A DNA stretch of 64,000 nt, taken from assembly GCA_037157565.1 (NCBI GenBank), contig JAZHRO010000063.1, positions 154,554,501 through 154,618,500 of the forward strand, given 5' to 3'. The DNA comes from Thalassia testudinum. Lineage: Eukaryota > Streptophyta > Magnoliopsida > Alismatales > Hydrocharitaceae. A program made the position numbers and the translations under genes. Below the pieces are notes generated by a model. It saw nothing but the letters and a program-made list of their open reading frames with translations. It made no database searches and was not told the DNA's origin. Every line of letters starts with the position of its first letter. The stretch's first letter is position 1. This document shows positions 35,927-48,083 of the stretch, piece by piece.

Positions 35927-37554
35927 TGATTAGCCCATATTTGTGAGCTATATAAGTATTTAAGTGTGTAGGCATTAGGTTAATTCTAACATTTATTTAG
36001 CATAAATTAGGATGTAAATAGATTAATTCATATTTATAAATCAATTACATAATTCATGCATCTTATTCATATTTAAATGCATTAGTTAACTAATTAGGTA
36101 CATTGCATGCATTAATTTAGGTTAACATAAAAGTTGACGGTTTATATATAAATAACCATAATATTTTATCATTATTTTTTTATTCTTCTTCTATGTGCAA
36201 CGGCTGCATTTCTTCCTCCAGCTGCCGCAGTGAACAACCCAATCAAGGAGGAGCGGATGTGTTGGATCTGGTCGGGCAGTTGATTTCAAAAGAGAGGAGG
36301 AGGCAGTCGAGCTCACTAGGCCTCCACCACCGACCCACCACTGTGCAAAGAGTTCTTCTCTCTTCCATTCCACACCGCCAACCTCAACCGCGGCGACGAC
36401 CCACCACCACCGTGGGCGTGTGGTGTGACATGCCACACCACCATCCAGAGATCGTCTGCATTACCGTGAGCACCTCAGCGTGCATCTCCCTCGCCGTCGT
36501 CACTAACAACCACCGCCGCAGCCACTGTATTTTCATCTTCTCGGTCAATTAAGACGTCCAAGAAATTTCCCGGACGTCTGAAGCCCACCCCCCACTCCAG
36601 TAGCAACCACCCTTGCCAACTTCACCTCCAGCACCTGAACCGCAACCCTCGCCTGTTCACTCCATGTCCGCCCGCATGCCCTCTAGCCGCACGCAAGGCG
36701 CGCACAGCCTACAACCACACCCGCTCCTTCTGTGCCTCACCGCTCACGCCCGCATCACACCACCCATGCACACAGTAGTGGGACCGGCTGCTCCAGCACC
36801 ACCCCCGCGCCTGCAGCCTTCGTTCACACGCCCTCCAGCCTTCGTGCGCACCTGCGCCCACCGCTAATGGTGCGCACACTCGCCTACCCGCCTTCTGCCA
36901 ACAGTGTGCATCCTGCTTCCACTCCAACAGCTGGAGCCTTCTCGCGCCCCACGCGCGTGCCAGCGTGCAGCACCGGCTGCAGCGCTCACCCTGCAGCAGC
37001 AGTGGCCACGTTCGCCAGCAACACCACCTCCATGCGTGCGCAGTCCCGCACGCACCACTCGCCAACATCAGCTGCATCACCGTTTGCAGCCACCTTCGCT
37101 GGAGCTCCGGCCACCGCGCGACTTGCCGCCACCACCGCTGCGAAGCCCTCGGTCCAAGGAACTTCCTCCGAGCTTCCCACCTCCGGCCATCCACTCCTCG
37201 TCGTGTACAGCCAAGGGGAATAAACCATTAATAATTACATTTTCTGCCATTGTCAACTTTTAATGATAATTTATTCAATCTGCATTGCAGCAAATATCCT
37301 CTAGTTATTAAGAATTGCTATTTCAGCATGATTTCTTGATTCAACCTTAATCTGAAGGCAATTTTTGGCTTGATTCTTGTCTAAACTAACTACGAACGAA
37401 CATTTTTAACCGGTGCGAATTTAAATACATCATTGCCTCCCTGTGGATACGACCCGCTCTTCTGCGAGTGGTTATTTCTTTTTAAATATTGATTAGTCGA
37501 TTTTTCCACCACATAAAACTACAAATGACTTTAAAGCGAATAATTGACTCGTCA
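35927..37554 (+). mobile_element. Solo LTR inserted in element C
   Basis: It begins TGATTAGCCC, ends GACTCGTCA and is flanked by GCCAT on both sides (35922-35926 and 37555-37559). Removing it restores the FEIMADASD reading of element C. The word TTGCCTCCCTGTGGATACGA about 120 bases before its end corresponds to the conserved LTR word of B and D, which sets the plus orientation. A GC-rich middle (36190-37200) gives long Pro/Ala/Ser-rich ORFs on both strands; these look like composition effects, not genes. No internal region or second LTR is present, so it most likely arose by LTR-LTR recombination. Confidence 0.88.
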
Positions 37555-37559
37555 GCCAT

Positions 37560-39460
37560 AATCTCAAATGGGGCTATCCAGATCGATGGTTGAAATGTCA
37601 GGGCGTAAGTGACTACCATTTTCAAAAAATCAAATGCCTTGCAGCACGATTCATAAAACTCGAATGGGATGTCTTTGGCCAAAAGTTTACTCAAGGGTCG
37701 AGCAACCTTTGAGAAGTCCTTGATAAATCTTCGATAAAAACCCACATGACCCAGGAATGATTGGATTTGTTTCACAGATGTGGGTGGAGGAAGTTTAGAG
37801 ATGGCATCTACCTTAGCCTTATCAACCTCAATTCCTCGGTTAGAGACCACATGACCTGAGACAATACCTTCTTGAGTCATAAAGTGGCTCCTTTCCCAGC
37901 TAAGGACTAGTTGTGTCATGATGCATATCTTGAAGATCAAGTCCAAGTTAGCTAGGCATGAATCGAAGGAATCTTCGAAAATGGAGAAATCATCCATGAA
38001 CGCCTCAAGACAATCTCCCACCATGTCAGAAAAGGTGGTCAGCATGCACCATTGAAAAGTCACAGGTGCATTGTAAAGCCCAAAAGGCATCCTATGGAAT
38101 TCAAAGGTTCTGTACGAACATGTGAAAGTTGTCTTTTCATAGTCTTTGAGATGGATAGGGACTTGGTTATATCCTAAATAACCGTCTAGGAAGCAAAAGT
38201 ACTTTTGCCTAGCTAACCTTTCTAGGATTTGATCAATTAATGGCAAAGGGAAATGATCCTTTTTGGTGGCTGTGTTCAACTTCTTATAATCAATACAAAC
38301 TCTCAAAGCGGAAGCTGAACAGGTGGTGAAAGATTCCCCTTTCTCATTAGTCATGACGATTGTCCCTGCCTTTTTGGGTACAATTTGAACAGGGTTAACC
38401 CACGGGCTATCTGAGATCAGGTAAATAATGCCTGCATCTCGCCACTTGATTATTTCTCTCTTAACCACTTCTCGGATATTAGGGTTTAGTCTTCTTCGCT
38501 TCTTGCGAGAAGGGCAGGATCTATCTTCCATGAAAATACGATGATTACAGTAAGATGGCTCGATCCCCCTAAGGTCATGGTTGGTCCAACCAATTGCCTC
38601 TTTATTCTTCTTAAGGACCTTAATCAATCTCAATTCTTATTTCTTAGTCAAATTAGCACTGATAATCACAAGGAGTGTATTCTTAGGTCCTAAGAACTTG
38701 TATTTTAAATTCTCAAGCAATGGTTTCAATTCTAGCTGAGATGGATTTAGTATAGAGGGTAAGGAGGATGCTGATGAAGATTCATCAGGATGGTCCAGTG
38801 GAAGAGGTTGGGAGTGAACAAAATCAACAACCTCTTCAGGGTATGGTGAGTCTGCCATGGAGGATTGTGGGTTAGGTTCACTTGTGCTGGTTGAGTCCTC
38901 GAGTACATTGATTGACATGCACGTCTCAACATTGAAATCATAATCCTCAAGCTCCTCAATAAATCCACAATCCCCAAATCCTTTTATCACCTTGAAAATA
39001 TCAATAGCCAATCTCTTGTCTCCAAAGGCAATCTCCATACTACCACTCTCACAATTGATGTTGGCCTTGGCGGTAGCTAGGAACGGGTGCTCCAGAATGA
39101 TGGGAGTGTTCCTCAAATCTTCAGGTACATCCATGTCAAGGACTAGGAAATCAATGGTAAAATAGAAGTCCTTGACCTTGACAATAACATACTCAATAAT
39201 GCCTTTCGATGTGGTGACTGAATGGTCCGCTAATTATAGCGTTACTGAGGTTGGTCTGAGTTCACCTAACCCAAACCATTCATAATGAGAGGTCGGAATT
39301 AGGTTGATGGATGCACCTAGATCCAATAGTGCCCTATCAAAAGTGTAATCCTTAATGACACATGAATTCAAGGGGGCACCTGGATCTCTCTTCTTCTAAG
39401 GAAGTTGATGCAGGATAACAGAACTTGCCTACTCAGAGAGAATCACCTTCCTCAGGTGGG
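37560..39460 (-). pseudogene. pol: Element C pol, proximal part: protease and RT (damaged)
   Basis: On the minus strand protease FDRALLDLGASINLIPT lies near 39295-39345, followed by TPIILEHPFLATAKANINCESG (about 39115). RT occupies the frame from 38633: CIDYKKLN, HFPLPLIDQILERLA, FCFLDGYLGYNQ, RMPFGLYNAPVTFQ, an intact AFMDDFS (DD codons at 37989-37994) and the RT-RNase H connection SFLGHVGFYRRFIKDFSK. The open frame runs 25 codons into the solo LTR, so its last residues are not pol. A stop lies just 5' of 38633 and another in the protease region (VTL*LAD). Confidence 0.92.
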
Positions 39461-40475
39461 TTCTTTTGGCTTACACTTTTGGGTGCAAAGATCTTTTAGG
39501 AATTTAGCATAAGCTGGGATGTGCTTAATAGCATCAAGGAGCGGTATATTGATCTCTTCACACTTGAATAAATTCAAGAGCTCCTCATTGCAATCTTGGG
39601 TTTTCTTCTTCCTGGTTTTCAATAAGGCCTCAAGGAACTGGATGTGGGTGCTATCCTCAATTTCAGGTCCCTGGGCCTTGTTTTCTTCTTCAACCTTCTC
39701 CTTTTCTCCCTCGGGCTCCTGAGGGTTTTGGTTGCTAGAAGGTAGTTTAGGGTCTTGGGTTTGTTTCCCTCTCCTCAAGGTGATAGAATTTGCAGACACG
39801 TATGGGCTTGGGTCTTGGGGAGGGTTACGAAAGATAGGAGGGAATTGATTAACTAGATAACTAGGGTTAGAAGGACTCTGCACAACCACCTGAGCATGTG
39901 CTTGTGGGTCTCTTTGATTCCTGTCCCCTTGGACTTTGTTGCCCTGATTTTGTACATTGCGAGGGTTAGGTATGGGTTGGGATGGTAGAGATCCGGGCTG
40001 TCTGGTGTTGGCAATAAGTTTGGATTGCAAGTTGTCCAGTGATGTCTTCATTTACTGCATAAGCTGGAGCATTAATCCTTGCATTTCTACCATTTGCTGG
40101 TTTAAATTAGCTTGCACTATGGGTTGTTGGGCATTCCAAGATGGCTGAGTGACCGGTCTCGTGAGCAACTGGCTGTATACTTAACCCTGACCCATAGGTC
40201 TTTGAGGTGCATAGTTGCTAGGTCATGTTTGGGTTTGCTGCCCTTGATTTTTCTATGAGAAGTAAGGGTGGTTCCTCCAACTCGGGTTATACATGCTAGA
40301 ATACGGGTTGGACCTACCATTCTCCTAAATCGTATACGCATCCTCATAGGGCAAGGATGGAGAGAAGGAAGGATCAGAAAAACTAGGATCAAAGGGCCCA
40401 GTTTGGAACCCATAAGGTTATGAGAAATTCTAGCTCATAGGTTGAGCTGACTCTAGTTGGTTCACGAATTCCCAC
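39461..40475 (-). pseudogene. gag: Element C gag, 3' part (truncated by element D)
   Basis: On the minus strand the region contains NPYSSMYNPSWRNHPYFS (near 40280), the Athila gag signature with Ser for Gly. A Gln/Pro-rich segment (from 40051: PSQPIPNPRNVQNQGNKVQG) follows, then INIPLLDAIKHIPAYAKFLK, the same linker before protease seen in A, B and E. Several stops are present upstream of 40051. The frame is cut by element D's LTR at 40476; the capsid part should lie beyond D. Confidence 0.88.
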
Positions 40476-41947
40476 TGATGCAAACAATTTTGTTGAGGGT
40501 AAAATGCCTATTCATGTATGTTCCTAGGCTTAGATTTGCATTCCATGTTATAAATATTGCACAGCATGCATCATTCTGTATTTAGAGTAATTGTATATAA
40601 CTTAGGTTAATTGCGTCCTTTTTGTGGTTAGGAGAGAAGCATATTTATTTCGAAGCCTCGGATTAACGATCTGACCTTACGGATCTGATTAAGACGATGA
40701 TAGGAGTCCAACGGCTCTGAAATCGCCTTGATCGGAGTCCCATAGCACCAAATGTAGTTCGAGGAAGATCAATGGCCAAGGGATTAGGAGACATAATTTG
40801 GAGCTTCAAATGATAAATCCAACCACGTGGATGGATTCGGGTCGACGATCGTAGCCTAACGGCGTGAAAATCGACTCAATCCGACCTCTGTAGCAGCCCC
40901 TACAACAAGAAGAAGATGGACGGCCCAGATTACGGCACGTGGCATAGCACAGGCTGCCAGCACATGCCACAACACCGTACGCGCGCAGCAGCGTGAGTGC
41001 GCATAGGCGCGCATGCGCACAACGCCAGCACGTGGGCGAGCGCACGCAGCAAGGCCGAAGCGAACCAACGCAGCGTGAGGTGGACTACAGCGACGCATGA
41101 GCTGGACTTACACCAACTGCCAGCAAAGCCAGTTGTGGGCACCAGCGTGCATGAGCTACCTATAGTGACGTTTCCAGCAATGGCCTGGATGTCACTAATG
41201 GTCACATACCGATTTTTGCCTCTTCTCCACCACTATAAAAGGACCTACACCCCCCTTCCAAGCCATCTCTACCTACTCTACTCCCACCTACTCCTAAGCT
41301 CTAGCAAGCCTACCAACGCTCCATTAGAGCTTGTTCTCAAGCTCCCAAGGTGCCAATTAGTGTAGCGAACTTCTGCCCCACCAAATACTCCTCCAACTTC
41401 CCAACTCCCTTCATAAGTCACCTTGGAGCCGTCCTCTCACCTCCATTCCTATAGTAGATCAACTCCATCTTCTCACATCCATTTCGAAGCTACACCGAAG
41501 CTTTCCTCAACCCAACGTCCTCCAGCATCTCACCTCTGTCGTCTCGCTCCTCACCTCCTTCGTCTGAGCTTCCGCTAGGCGCCGTTGTCACGCCGAACAG
41601 TCGATTCGAGAGATTTCCTCTCACCTCGCTCTCTTTATATGCTTTCATAGTTTCTTGTAATTGACATTGGAAGTAATATATATCGTATTTGTTCCACATC
41701 TCTATCTTGTGATACATTTGCTTGTTCTCTTTTATTTCAAAAATACAAAAAAAAAACAAAACCCCAAAATACCGAAAAGAAACTAATCGAAGTGCTATTT
41801 TCAAGTAAAGTAAATGTCGCCTCCCTGTGTTCAACCCTGGACTCCCTTGGAGTTTCGGTATAAATTTTATCTGATCGATGTGTTTTGCAACTATGACGAT
41901 AGGTTACTTGTAACCTCGATTTCTAACACGCGAAATACGCATGACCA
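40476..41947 (+). repeat. 5' LTR of element D
   Basis: It starts TGATGCAAAC inside element C gag and ends at GACCA, three bases before the primer binding site. The shared LTR block is at about 40803-40945, with GATGGACGGCCCAGAT and GGCACGTGGC. A TATA box (CTATAAAAGG) lies at 41233-41242. The conserved word CGCCTCCCTGTGTTCAACCC lies at 41817-41836. The ORFs of 60-120 codons have no recognisable domain. Confidence 0.88.
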
Positions 41948-41950
41948 TTT

Positions 41951-41968
41951 TGGTGCCGTTGTCGGGGA
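41951..41968 (+). promoter_or_regulatory. Primer binding site of element D
   Basis: TGGTGCCGTTGTCGGGGA has two differences from the tRNA-Asp-type site. It proves the plus orientation of D. Confidence 0.9.
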
Positions 41969-42396
41969 GGCAACGGAATTTACTTTATTGTTTATTGCAT
42001 TTCTTTGCATTTACATAGCATTAACCCTACTTGTCTTTGATCTACTGTCTTGCAGGTACCCTAGCATGGAGATCCAAGTGTGGTAGATCGGAGTAAAGTG
42101 TGGGTAGAGTGTTTTGTAAGTGTCCCCCACACCACCCCCACCTTAGTTTTCATTCCATAACTGAATAACTCAAACTCATATCAACTTAGGTGCTTTTTAT
42201 GAACCTTAGGATAGATTTGGTTGTTTATTTGCCACCTCCACTCACCTCGCCATCCATATAAATTAAAAAAAAATAAGAAAAGTGTTATCTGATAGTGGGA
42301 TTTTCTGTAAGCTACACACTTAACACCCACAACTTTTCACCCTAAGGCGTACAATCGCATCAATTCTACCACTTAACCGGGATCTGACCTGTGGAC
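41969..42396 (+). other. Leader of element D, first part
   Basis: This is non-coding sequence between primer binding site and element E. The end (AACCGGGATCTGACCTG then TGGAC) continues at 63818 (CCGGTACACTT) beyond E. Confidence 0.8.
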
Positions 42397-43076
42397 TGGT
42401 CAGGCCCAGATAGGTTGTGTTAATATGGTGATTTTATCATTGAAATGCGCATAGTGGTTAACCTAAATCGACCCTAACCATCTCTTTACAAAAATTTTTA
42501 ACCTGGCCTACTTGATTTTATCTTGGTCACTTTTAGGCCCAGGGTTGAACTCAAGGAAGTGGGATTAGAAGTGAAGAAGTTTCTATGCCTTTCCTACAAC
42601 GAATCTCTTCCATTCGTTTATTATGTTTTTGGTGTTTTTCTATTTAGATTTTTTCTGATAATTTTTGTCCTTGAGGTACACCCTCAAAATCAGGTTCTTG
42701 GCTTTGAGCCAAATTAGGGTTCCAAAACTGGTCTTGCTATTCGCAAGACTAAGTACCTGCAAGTCAAGGATTATCTTTTCTCTTTTATATATTTTTTTAC
42801 CTTTTTACTTGCAGGAAAGACAAATAGAAATAAAGTAAATATAGTATATATATATATATTATATATATAAAGGGGTGGGGGTGGAGGTGGAGGTGGAGTG
42901 TAGCATGGTGTCGAGTCGATCGTCGTCTAGAAAGACGCAACCAACAGGACGAAGTGCCGCGTGGAGTGTAAGATGGATGGTGGAAGATGTGTGTGGAAAT
43001 GCTTTCTGTACGCATGTATCGGGGAATATCAGCAACTGGTGTAGATATTCCCGCGATACAACGTATGGTAGGTGAT

Positions 43077-43560
43077 ATGAAAAAATATATATATGTATGT
43101 ATATATGTAAATATATATCTATATGTATATATATATAATTATAATTATATAGGTGTATAAGTAGTTATGTATATATATATATGTATATGTATATATAGAT
43201 ATGTAAATATATGTATAGATAGATGTAAATATATGTATATATATATATTTATATTTATAATTGTATATATATGTATGTATATATAACTATGTATATGGAT
43301 ATAGATATGTATATATAGATATATATATTTGTATATATATACTTATAGTTATAGATATATGTATGTATATGTGTATGTATATTTGTATATATATATGTAC
43401 GTATAAATATATGTGTACATATATGTATATATATATATATATTTATATATACTTATACTTAGTTATATAAGTACTAATATATGTATAGATATATGTATAT
43501 ATATATGTATATAAATATATATATAGATATAAATATATATATATATATATATAAGTATAT
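43077..43560. repeat. TA/TGTATA microsatellite block in left LTR of E
   Basis: This is a run of irregular TATATATG, TATAGATA and TGTATATA units. The right LTR has the equivalent at 61948-62465 with a different internal arrangement, so this part changes faster than the rest of the LTR. Confidence 0.9.
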
Positions 43561-44002
43561 AGTATTGTATAAGTAAGAGTGTGTGTGGGCGAGAGTGTGA
43601 GTGTGTGTATGTGTCTGCAGAGAGAGTGAGAGAGTGCTGTGAGAGAGAGAGAGAGAGAACGTCTGCTAAGAAGGCTGTGAGTTAAGTCGTCCGGAGCAGT
43701 GGGTCGTCGTCTGATGCTACGCGCACGCACAGGCGTGTAGGCGCACGAAGAGGTGCGCACATACAGGAGGGATCAGGCGTGAGAGGAACCGCAGCGCACT
43801 AAGCTGCGCAGTGAGGCGGGTGCGGGCGAAGGTGCTATGCGCTGAAGCGGATGAAGACGCGGGCGGGTGTAGGCGCTGGCAGACGGGGGCGCAGGCGTTG
43901 GAGCGGGCGCGGGGAGAGACGCGGGTGCAGGCGTGTGTGGACGGGTAGTAGATGGTCGCGGCGCACCGGGTGACCGGATAAGTGAGAAACTTACCGGTCA
44001 CC

Positions 44003-44053
44003 GCACTGTAGCCACAGTGATCCGCTGAAACGCCTAAACAGTGGCTACAGTGC
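44003..44053. repeat. 13-bp inverted repeat in LTR E
   Basis: GCACTGTAGCCAC (44003-44015) and GTGGCTACAGTGC (44041-44053) are exact complements around a 25-base loop. The right LTR has the same arms at 62896-62908 and 62934-62946 with one mismatch. Confidence 0.85.
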
Positions 44054-44881
44054 CGCTCTGCTCGCGTGACCGGGTGCCAGCGGTTCCGTGAGTGCGGGCG
44101 GTGTGGAGTGGCTCAGCGAGCACGTGGAAGGACTGTGCCAGTTGGGCTACGGGCGGAACTTCTTGATAGGGCACGCGGAGAGGGGCGTGGGTGGCCTACT
44201 GGCGTGCGCGGTGGCGTGCACTGCTGCTGCTGCAGAGCTTAAGCTTCAAAGCTTGAAGCTCTTGTGGCAACGGTGGAAATGGCTAAATGATGAAACAAAA
44301 AGAGAACCACCACGCCCACCGGCTCTTTGATGAGTTGGATGGTGGTGGACTCGCAGTGGTGGTTGTGCAACACTGTGAGTTGCTCCTGCCCACAGTGTGG
44401 CTCCTCAAAGAGGAGAGGCTGCGTATGGAAGGGAGAGGGGAGAGGACGGCCTGGAGAAGATGTTGTCTCTGTGGTTTTGTGTGTGGACCAGGCTCAGCCG
44501 CAAGGAAGAAGCTGTGCCCTTTTTAAAGAAGAAAGGGGCATGCACAGCCATGCCCTGGCTGTGCATGGCTCTGCATGGCTGGTAGGGAAAGCTTGCTGCA
44601 GAGCATGGCGCAAGGAAGGTTCAGCCATGCCATGCAGCCGCGGAGAAGAAAGTCAAATAAAAATAAAAATAAAAATAAAAATAAAGATGGAAATTTTGCG
44701 AGGTAGCACTTGAAGAATTTGTTAATTACAAGGCCATTTTATTCACTCTCCTCCCCTCTCAAATAAATGCATGAATGTGTGTATTTTCACAAATGCAACT
44801 ATGGTTTCCTATTATGCACTGGTAATGCTAGGAAATAGCACAAGATGGCACAATTGTTCGTGTATTTTTTCTGTGCAATCA

Positions 44882-44918
44882 TACCCCCATGCCTATCTTT
44901 TGCTAGTCCCTAGCAAAA
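44882..44918 (-). promoter_or_regulatory. Polypurine tract of element E with adjacent hairpin
   Basis: On the minus strand GGCATGGGGGTA touches the LTR. TTTTGCTAG (44898-44906), TCC and CTAGCAAAA (44910-44918) form the same 9-bp stem as in C and F. Confidence 0.9.
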
Positions 44919-46216
44919 CATTTTTTTTTGTATCGTATTTAGAAATGATCTTAAGCTGAAGATTTTCTTTTGAGGCAACATAAGTGTGTTTATGTGTTGG
45001 ATATTGTGAGAACCAATTGTAGAGAAGACTACCAGTACTTTAAGTCTCACATGACATAGACCATCTCTCAACTAACCTGGACTCTTGATATTTAACCCTT
45101 AAGTACGATTTCCAGGACCCAGGACATTTTTGCCGTACTCGAGAGCTCAAGAGATTATAGTTTGTGCTTAGTGAAGGATCAAGACTGACCAGATGAACAT
45201 TAAGAATCAAGCCCCAGGTTTCACAAATTTTTAAGTACAGGTTGGTCCCAGTTTCAGCTCATGTCTTCAGATTGACCCTTAAAAAGATGACGGAAAACTC
45301 AACTCCCATTTTCTGATATTTGTGGCTAAAAGAAAACAAGGTATTTTCCCTGAAGAACTTTTTGTATAGGGAAGACCTTATAGATATTTGCGAGATATAC
45401 TGACTTATTTGCATCTTTCTCATTTTTTTTTTTTTTGAAACATGTGTCAGTATATCTCTTACAACATTATTTGGAGGAGCACACTTTTCTTTTGGTGGGA
45501 GAGTTCCTTTTTTGGTGGAAAGAGTCTCTCCTAAACACAAGACTAAAGCCTGGGATAAAAAGTCTACCTGCACGCACAGGTAAGGACTCCACCTTCCCTA
45601 ATGAACACTAGGGTTGGATCTTATGTCCACCTGGTCTTTCTTGATATGTGTAGTGTGAACCAAGACTACTTAGGCTCTCAAGTAGAAGCAAACCAACGGA
45701 TCCTGTACTGGTGTCTCAGGTAAAAGAATACATCCTTAATTAGGAGAGATTCCGATCTATTTTGTCAATGCTCAAGTGAATTAAGCCGAGCCTGAGTGAA
45801 TCAAGCTTCTGTGGCTTGGAAAGTCTTCAAAACAGTGGTTGAATATCCATAAACACTTATTGTATTTTTGTTTCAGCCTTCAAATCATTACTAAACACCA
45901 TTTTTTTTTTTTAACATATTTATAGATAAGTGGAAACTACTACCCAGATCCTATGGATGCCTATCCACCCCCCTATGCCAAACGATGCTATGTCCTCATA
46001 TGCATGCAGGGAAGGGTAGAGGAAGGACGAAAGATCGGGTAACGAGAGCTGAGGTGCAGGGTATACAGCAGGGTGGTAGGGTGGGTGGTGAAGTGAAAAG
46101 TGAAGTGAGCATGATAGTGAAGTGAAAAGTGATGGTGGATGGTGAGTGTTGTTGGGGTGCCTCCCAATGAGCACTGAATTTAACGTCCCCAGTTGGACTT
46201 AGAATGAGGCCCAAAA
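44919..46216 (-). other. 3' non-coding region of element E
   Basis: Nothing coding is seen; the ORF at 45259-45573 has no known domain. T-rich runs lie at 45422-45435 and 45902-45912. Two TTTTGGTGG words near 45490 and 45514 recall the decamer of A and B, but they are not exact copies. Confidence 0.65.
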
Positions 46217-47011
46217 TTAGTTACCCTCCAGCAGGGCAACAGTTTCTCCAACAAGGGTAGGTTCATGAGTAAGATAGGGTTTCAAACGCCGCCCATTGAC
46301 CGTAAATTTATGCCTAGATTTGGGATCTACAATTTCAACGGCCCCGTTGGGAAATGGTCTGGAGACCAGGAAAGGACCAGTCCATTTGGACTTCAGTTTC
46401 CCAGAAAAGAATTTGAGCCGGGCATTGTAGAGCCAAACTTGCTGAGATGGCTCAAATTCCTTCCGCCGAATACGACTATCATGAAAAGCCTTAGTTCATT
46501 GCTTGAAAGTTGAGGAAGAATCATAGGCTTCAGACGGAGCTCTTTCAGCTCCTGGAGTTGGAGTTTCCTTTCTCGACCATACAGGTCTGGGTCGAGGTTA
46601 CATTGGCGAACCGCCCAACAAGCGCAGTGCTCAAACTCCATGGGAAAATGACAAGGCTTCCCGTAAACGATTCTATAAGGATAAATACTAAGGGGAGCCT
46701 TGAAGGCAGTCCGATACGCCCAAAGTGTGTCAATCAGCTTGTCGGACCAATCCTTACGGTCAGGCCGAACCGTTTTCTGGAGAATTTGCTTGATTTGCCG
46801 GTTCAACACCTCTGCCTGGCCGTTCGTCTGAGGATGATATGAAGATGTGATATGATGGTGGACTCCGTATTTCCTCAGAAGTGCCCAAAAAGAAGCATGG
46901 GTAAAGTGGCTTCCTCCATCTGAGATAATGGCTCGAGGGATCCCAAAATGCGCAAAGATGTGGTCTTTGACAAATCGAGTGGATATAACATGGTCAGCAC
47001 GGCGCGTGGGA
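46217..47011 (-). pseudogene. pol: Element E integrase, C-terminal part (cut by element F)
   Basis: On the minus strand it resumes after element F with the [18 protein letters not shown] segment, then ISDGGSHF (second catalytic Asp), [17 protein letters not shown] (catalytic Glu), [19 protein letters not shown] and [14 protein letters not shown] frameshift after KELR (near 46515) moves the tail to another frame. The tail ends HKFTVNGRRLKPYL followed by a stop at 46217-46219. No chromodomain is visible, as expected for the Athila/Tat group. The residues upstream of the DHVIS segment in the longest open frame come from element F's LTR. Confidence 0.92.
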
Positions 47012-47238
47012 ATAGCTGTTGAACGTGTTTCGCGAATTGCTACGCTTACGTGTTTGGTTTTCGAAAACCTGTCGTTGTAGTTCAAAACCGAAGAATTCGT
47101 GTTCGACAAATAAAAATTTATACCGAAAAGAATTCCGGGTCAAACACAGGGAGGCTACGTTGATCTATATTCCCAATGATATTTTTTTTTAGGATTTTTG
47201 TTAAGCAAGGTGATATAATTACAATGGAGCTATCAAAC

Positions 47239-47287
<49 letters not shown>

Positions 47288-47737
47288 ACATGTATTCAAT
47301 ATTTCAATTGTTTATAAAAGTTACACTAGAATGCAAAAAATCAATTACACTATAAAGCAGGAAAATTCTACACTAGAAAAGCTGTAAATATGAATGGGAG
47401 AGAGAAGTTATCCTCCTCAACGATTGCTTGGAGGATGAGCCGGATGGGACGACGCCTGGATGAAGGAGAACGAAGCAGGACGAATGAGGACAAAGCAGAA
47501 GAACGGGAACGGAGCAGCATGCCGTTGTCGTCACGGGATCCACTTCCGAAGGGGAACAAAAATTGGACTTTAGCTCGCAAGAAGCATCCCGAGTGTGGGA
47601 CAAGCTTCTTTTGAGCTTTGGAGGGGTAGAGAGGAGAAAGAAGGGATGAGAATTTCGTATGGAGGGGGTCTCCTTTTATAGTTGCAAGGAGTGTGGGCAA
47701 AATGGATATTACAACTTCAAAATAATAAAAGAGGGGT

Positions 47738-47767
47738 CTTTAGTGACGGATAAATCCGTCACTAAAG
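47738..47767. repeat. Palindrome upstream of the LTR F TATA box
   Basis: CTTTAGTGACGGAT and ATCCGTCACTAAAG are exact complements around AA. The right LTR has the same at 53669-53698. The word resembles sub-terminal repeats of plant CACTA transposons. On the sense strand it lies about 60 bases upstream of the TATA box. Confidence 0.9.
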
Positions 47768-48032
47768 CCCCGACGTGGGTGTCGCCTCCGTGCCCACGCG
47801 TGCCTCCTCGGCTCCCCGATCCTCAACGTCCACGCACGTCCAGCTCTTTTCAGCCGTCCGATCGCGAGATCGGATGGCTTAAAATGCGTCCGCGCCCGCT
47901 ACGTTGCGCGCCCCCCGCGCGTATGATTGCACGTCCGATTGCGCGTCGACGCTATCGGTCGCGCACGGCCGTCCGATCTCCATTTGACACTCCACGCACG
48001 TTAATTGATCACGCCCTCCAGCCCCTCGCCGC

Positions 48033-48083
48033 GGATCGAACCCGCGCCCCGCGCTCGCTATAGTGTGCTCGACCACTGCGCTA
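48033..48083 (-). other. tRNA-like A-box and B-box in LTR F
   Basis: On the minus strand TAGCGCAGTGGTCGAGC (48083-48067) resembles a Pol III A box and GGTTCGATCC (48042-48033) a B box, with the usual spacing of about 40 bases. Stems fold poorly, so this is not a functional tRNA gene. The right LTR has both words at 54025-54009 and 53984-53975. Confidence 0.55.

Larger units (their letters stand above)
31076..40475 (-). mobile_element. Element C: Athila-like retrotransposon, 3' part, interrupted twice
   Basis: It is a minus-strand element with 3' LTR (31076-32785), polypurine tract, 3' non-coding region, integrase, RNase H, RT, protease and gag. A solo LTR (35927-37554) sits in the RNase H region, and element D (from 40476) cuts gag. 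The gag start, leader and 5' LTR must lie beyond element D, outside this window. Integrase has lost its first Asp. The RT frame of about 350 codons is the second longest coding frame here. Confidence 0.9.
42397..44881 (-). repeat. 3' LTR of element E (left copy)
   Basis: It matches 61272-63812, beginning TGGTCAGGCCC and ending GTGCAATCA on the plus strand. It contains a TA-rich microsatellite block (about 42840-43560), a GC-rich part (43690-44640), a hairpin (44003-44053) and an ATAAAA-type run (44656-44685). The many ORFs in it are products of simple sequence and are not annotated as genes. Confidence 0.95.

Noticed and set aside
36193..37263. Long Pro/Ala/Ser-rich ORFs on both strands
   Set aside because: They overlap in several frames, have no domains and lie in the GC-rich core of a solo LTR.
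43261..43760. Tyr/Ile-rich ORFs in the TA-rich block of LTR E
   Set aside because: They are translations of a microsatellite; the other LTR gives different ORFs at the same place.
47241..47288. AG-repeat run as an independent satellite
   Set aside because: It lies inside LTR F and is present, interrupted, in the other copy, so it is part of the LTR.
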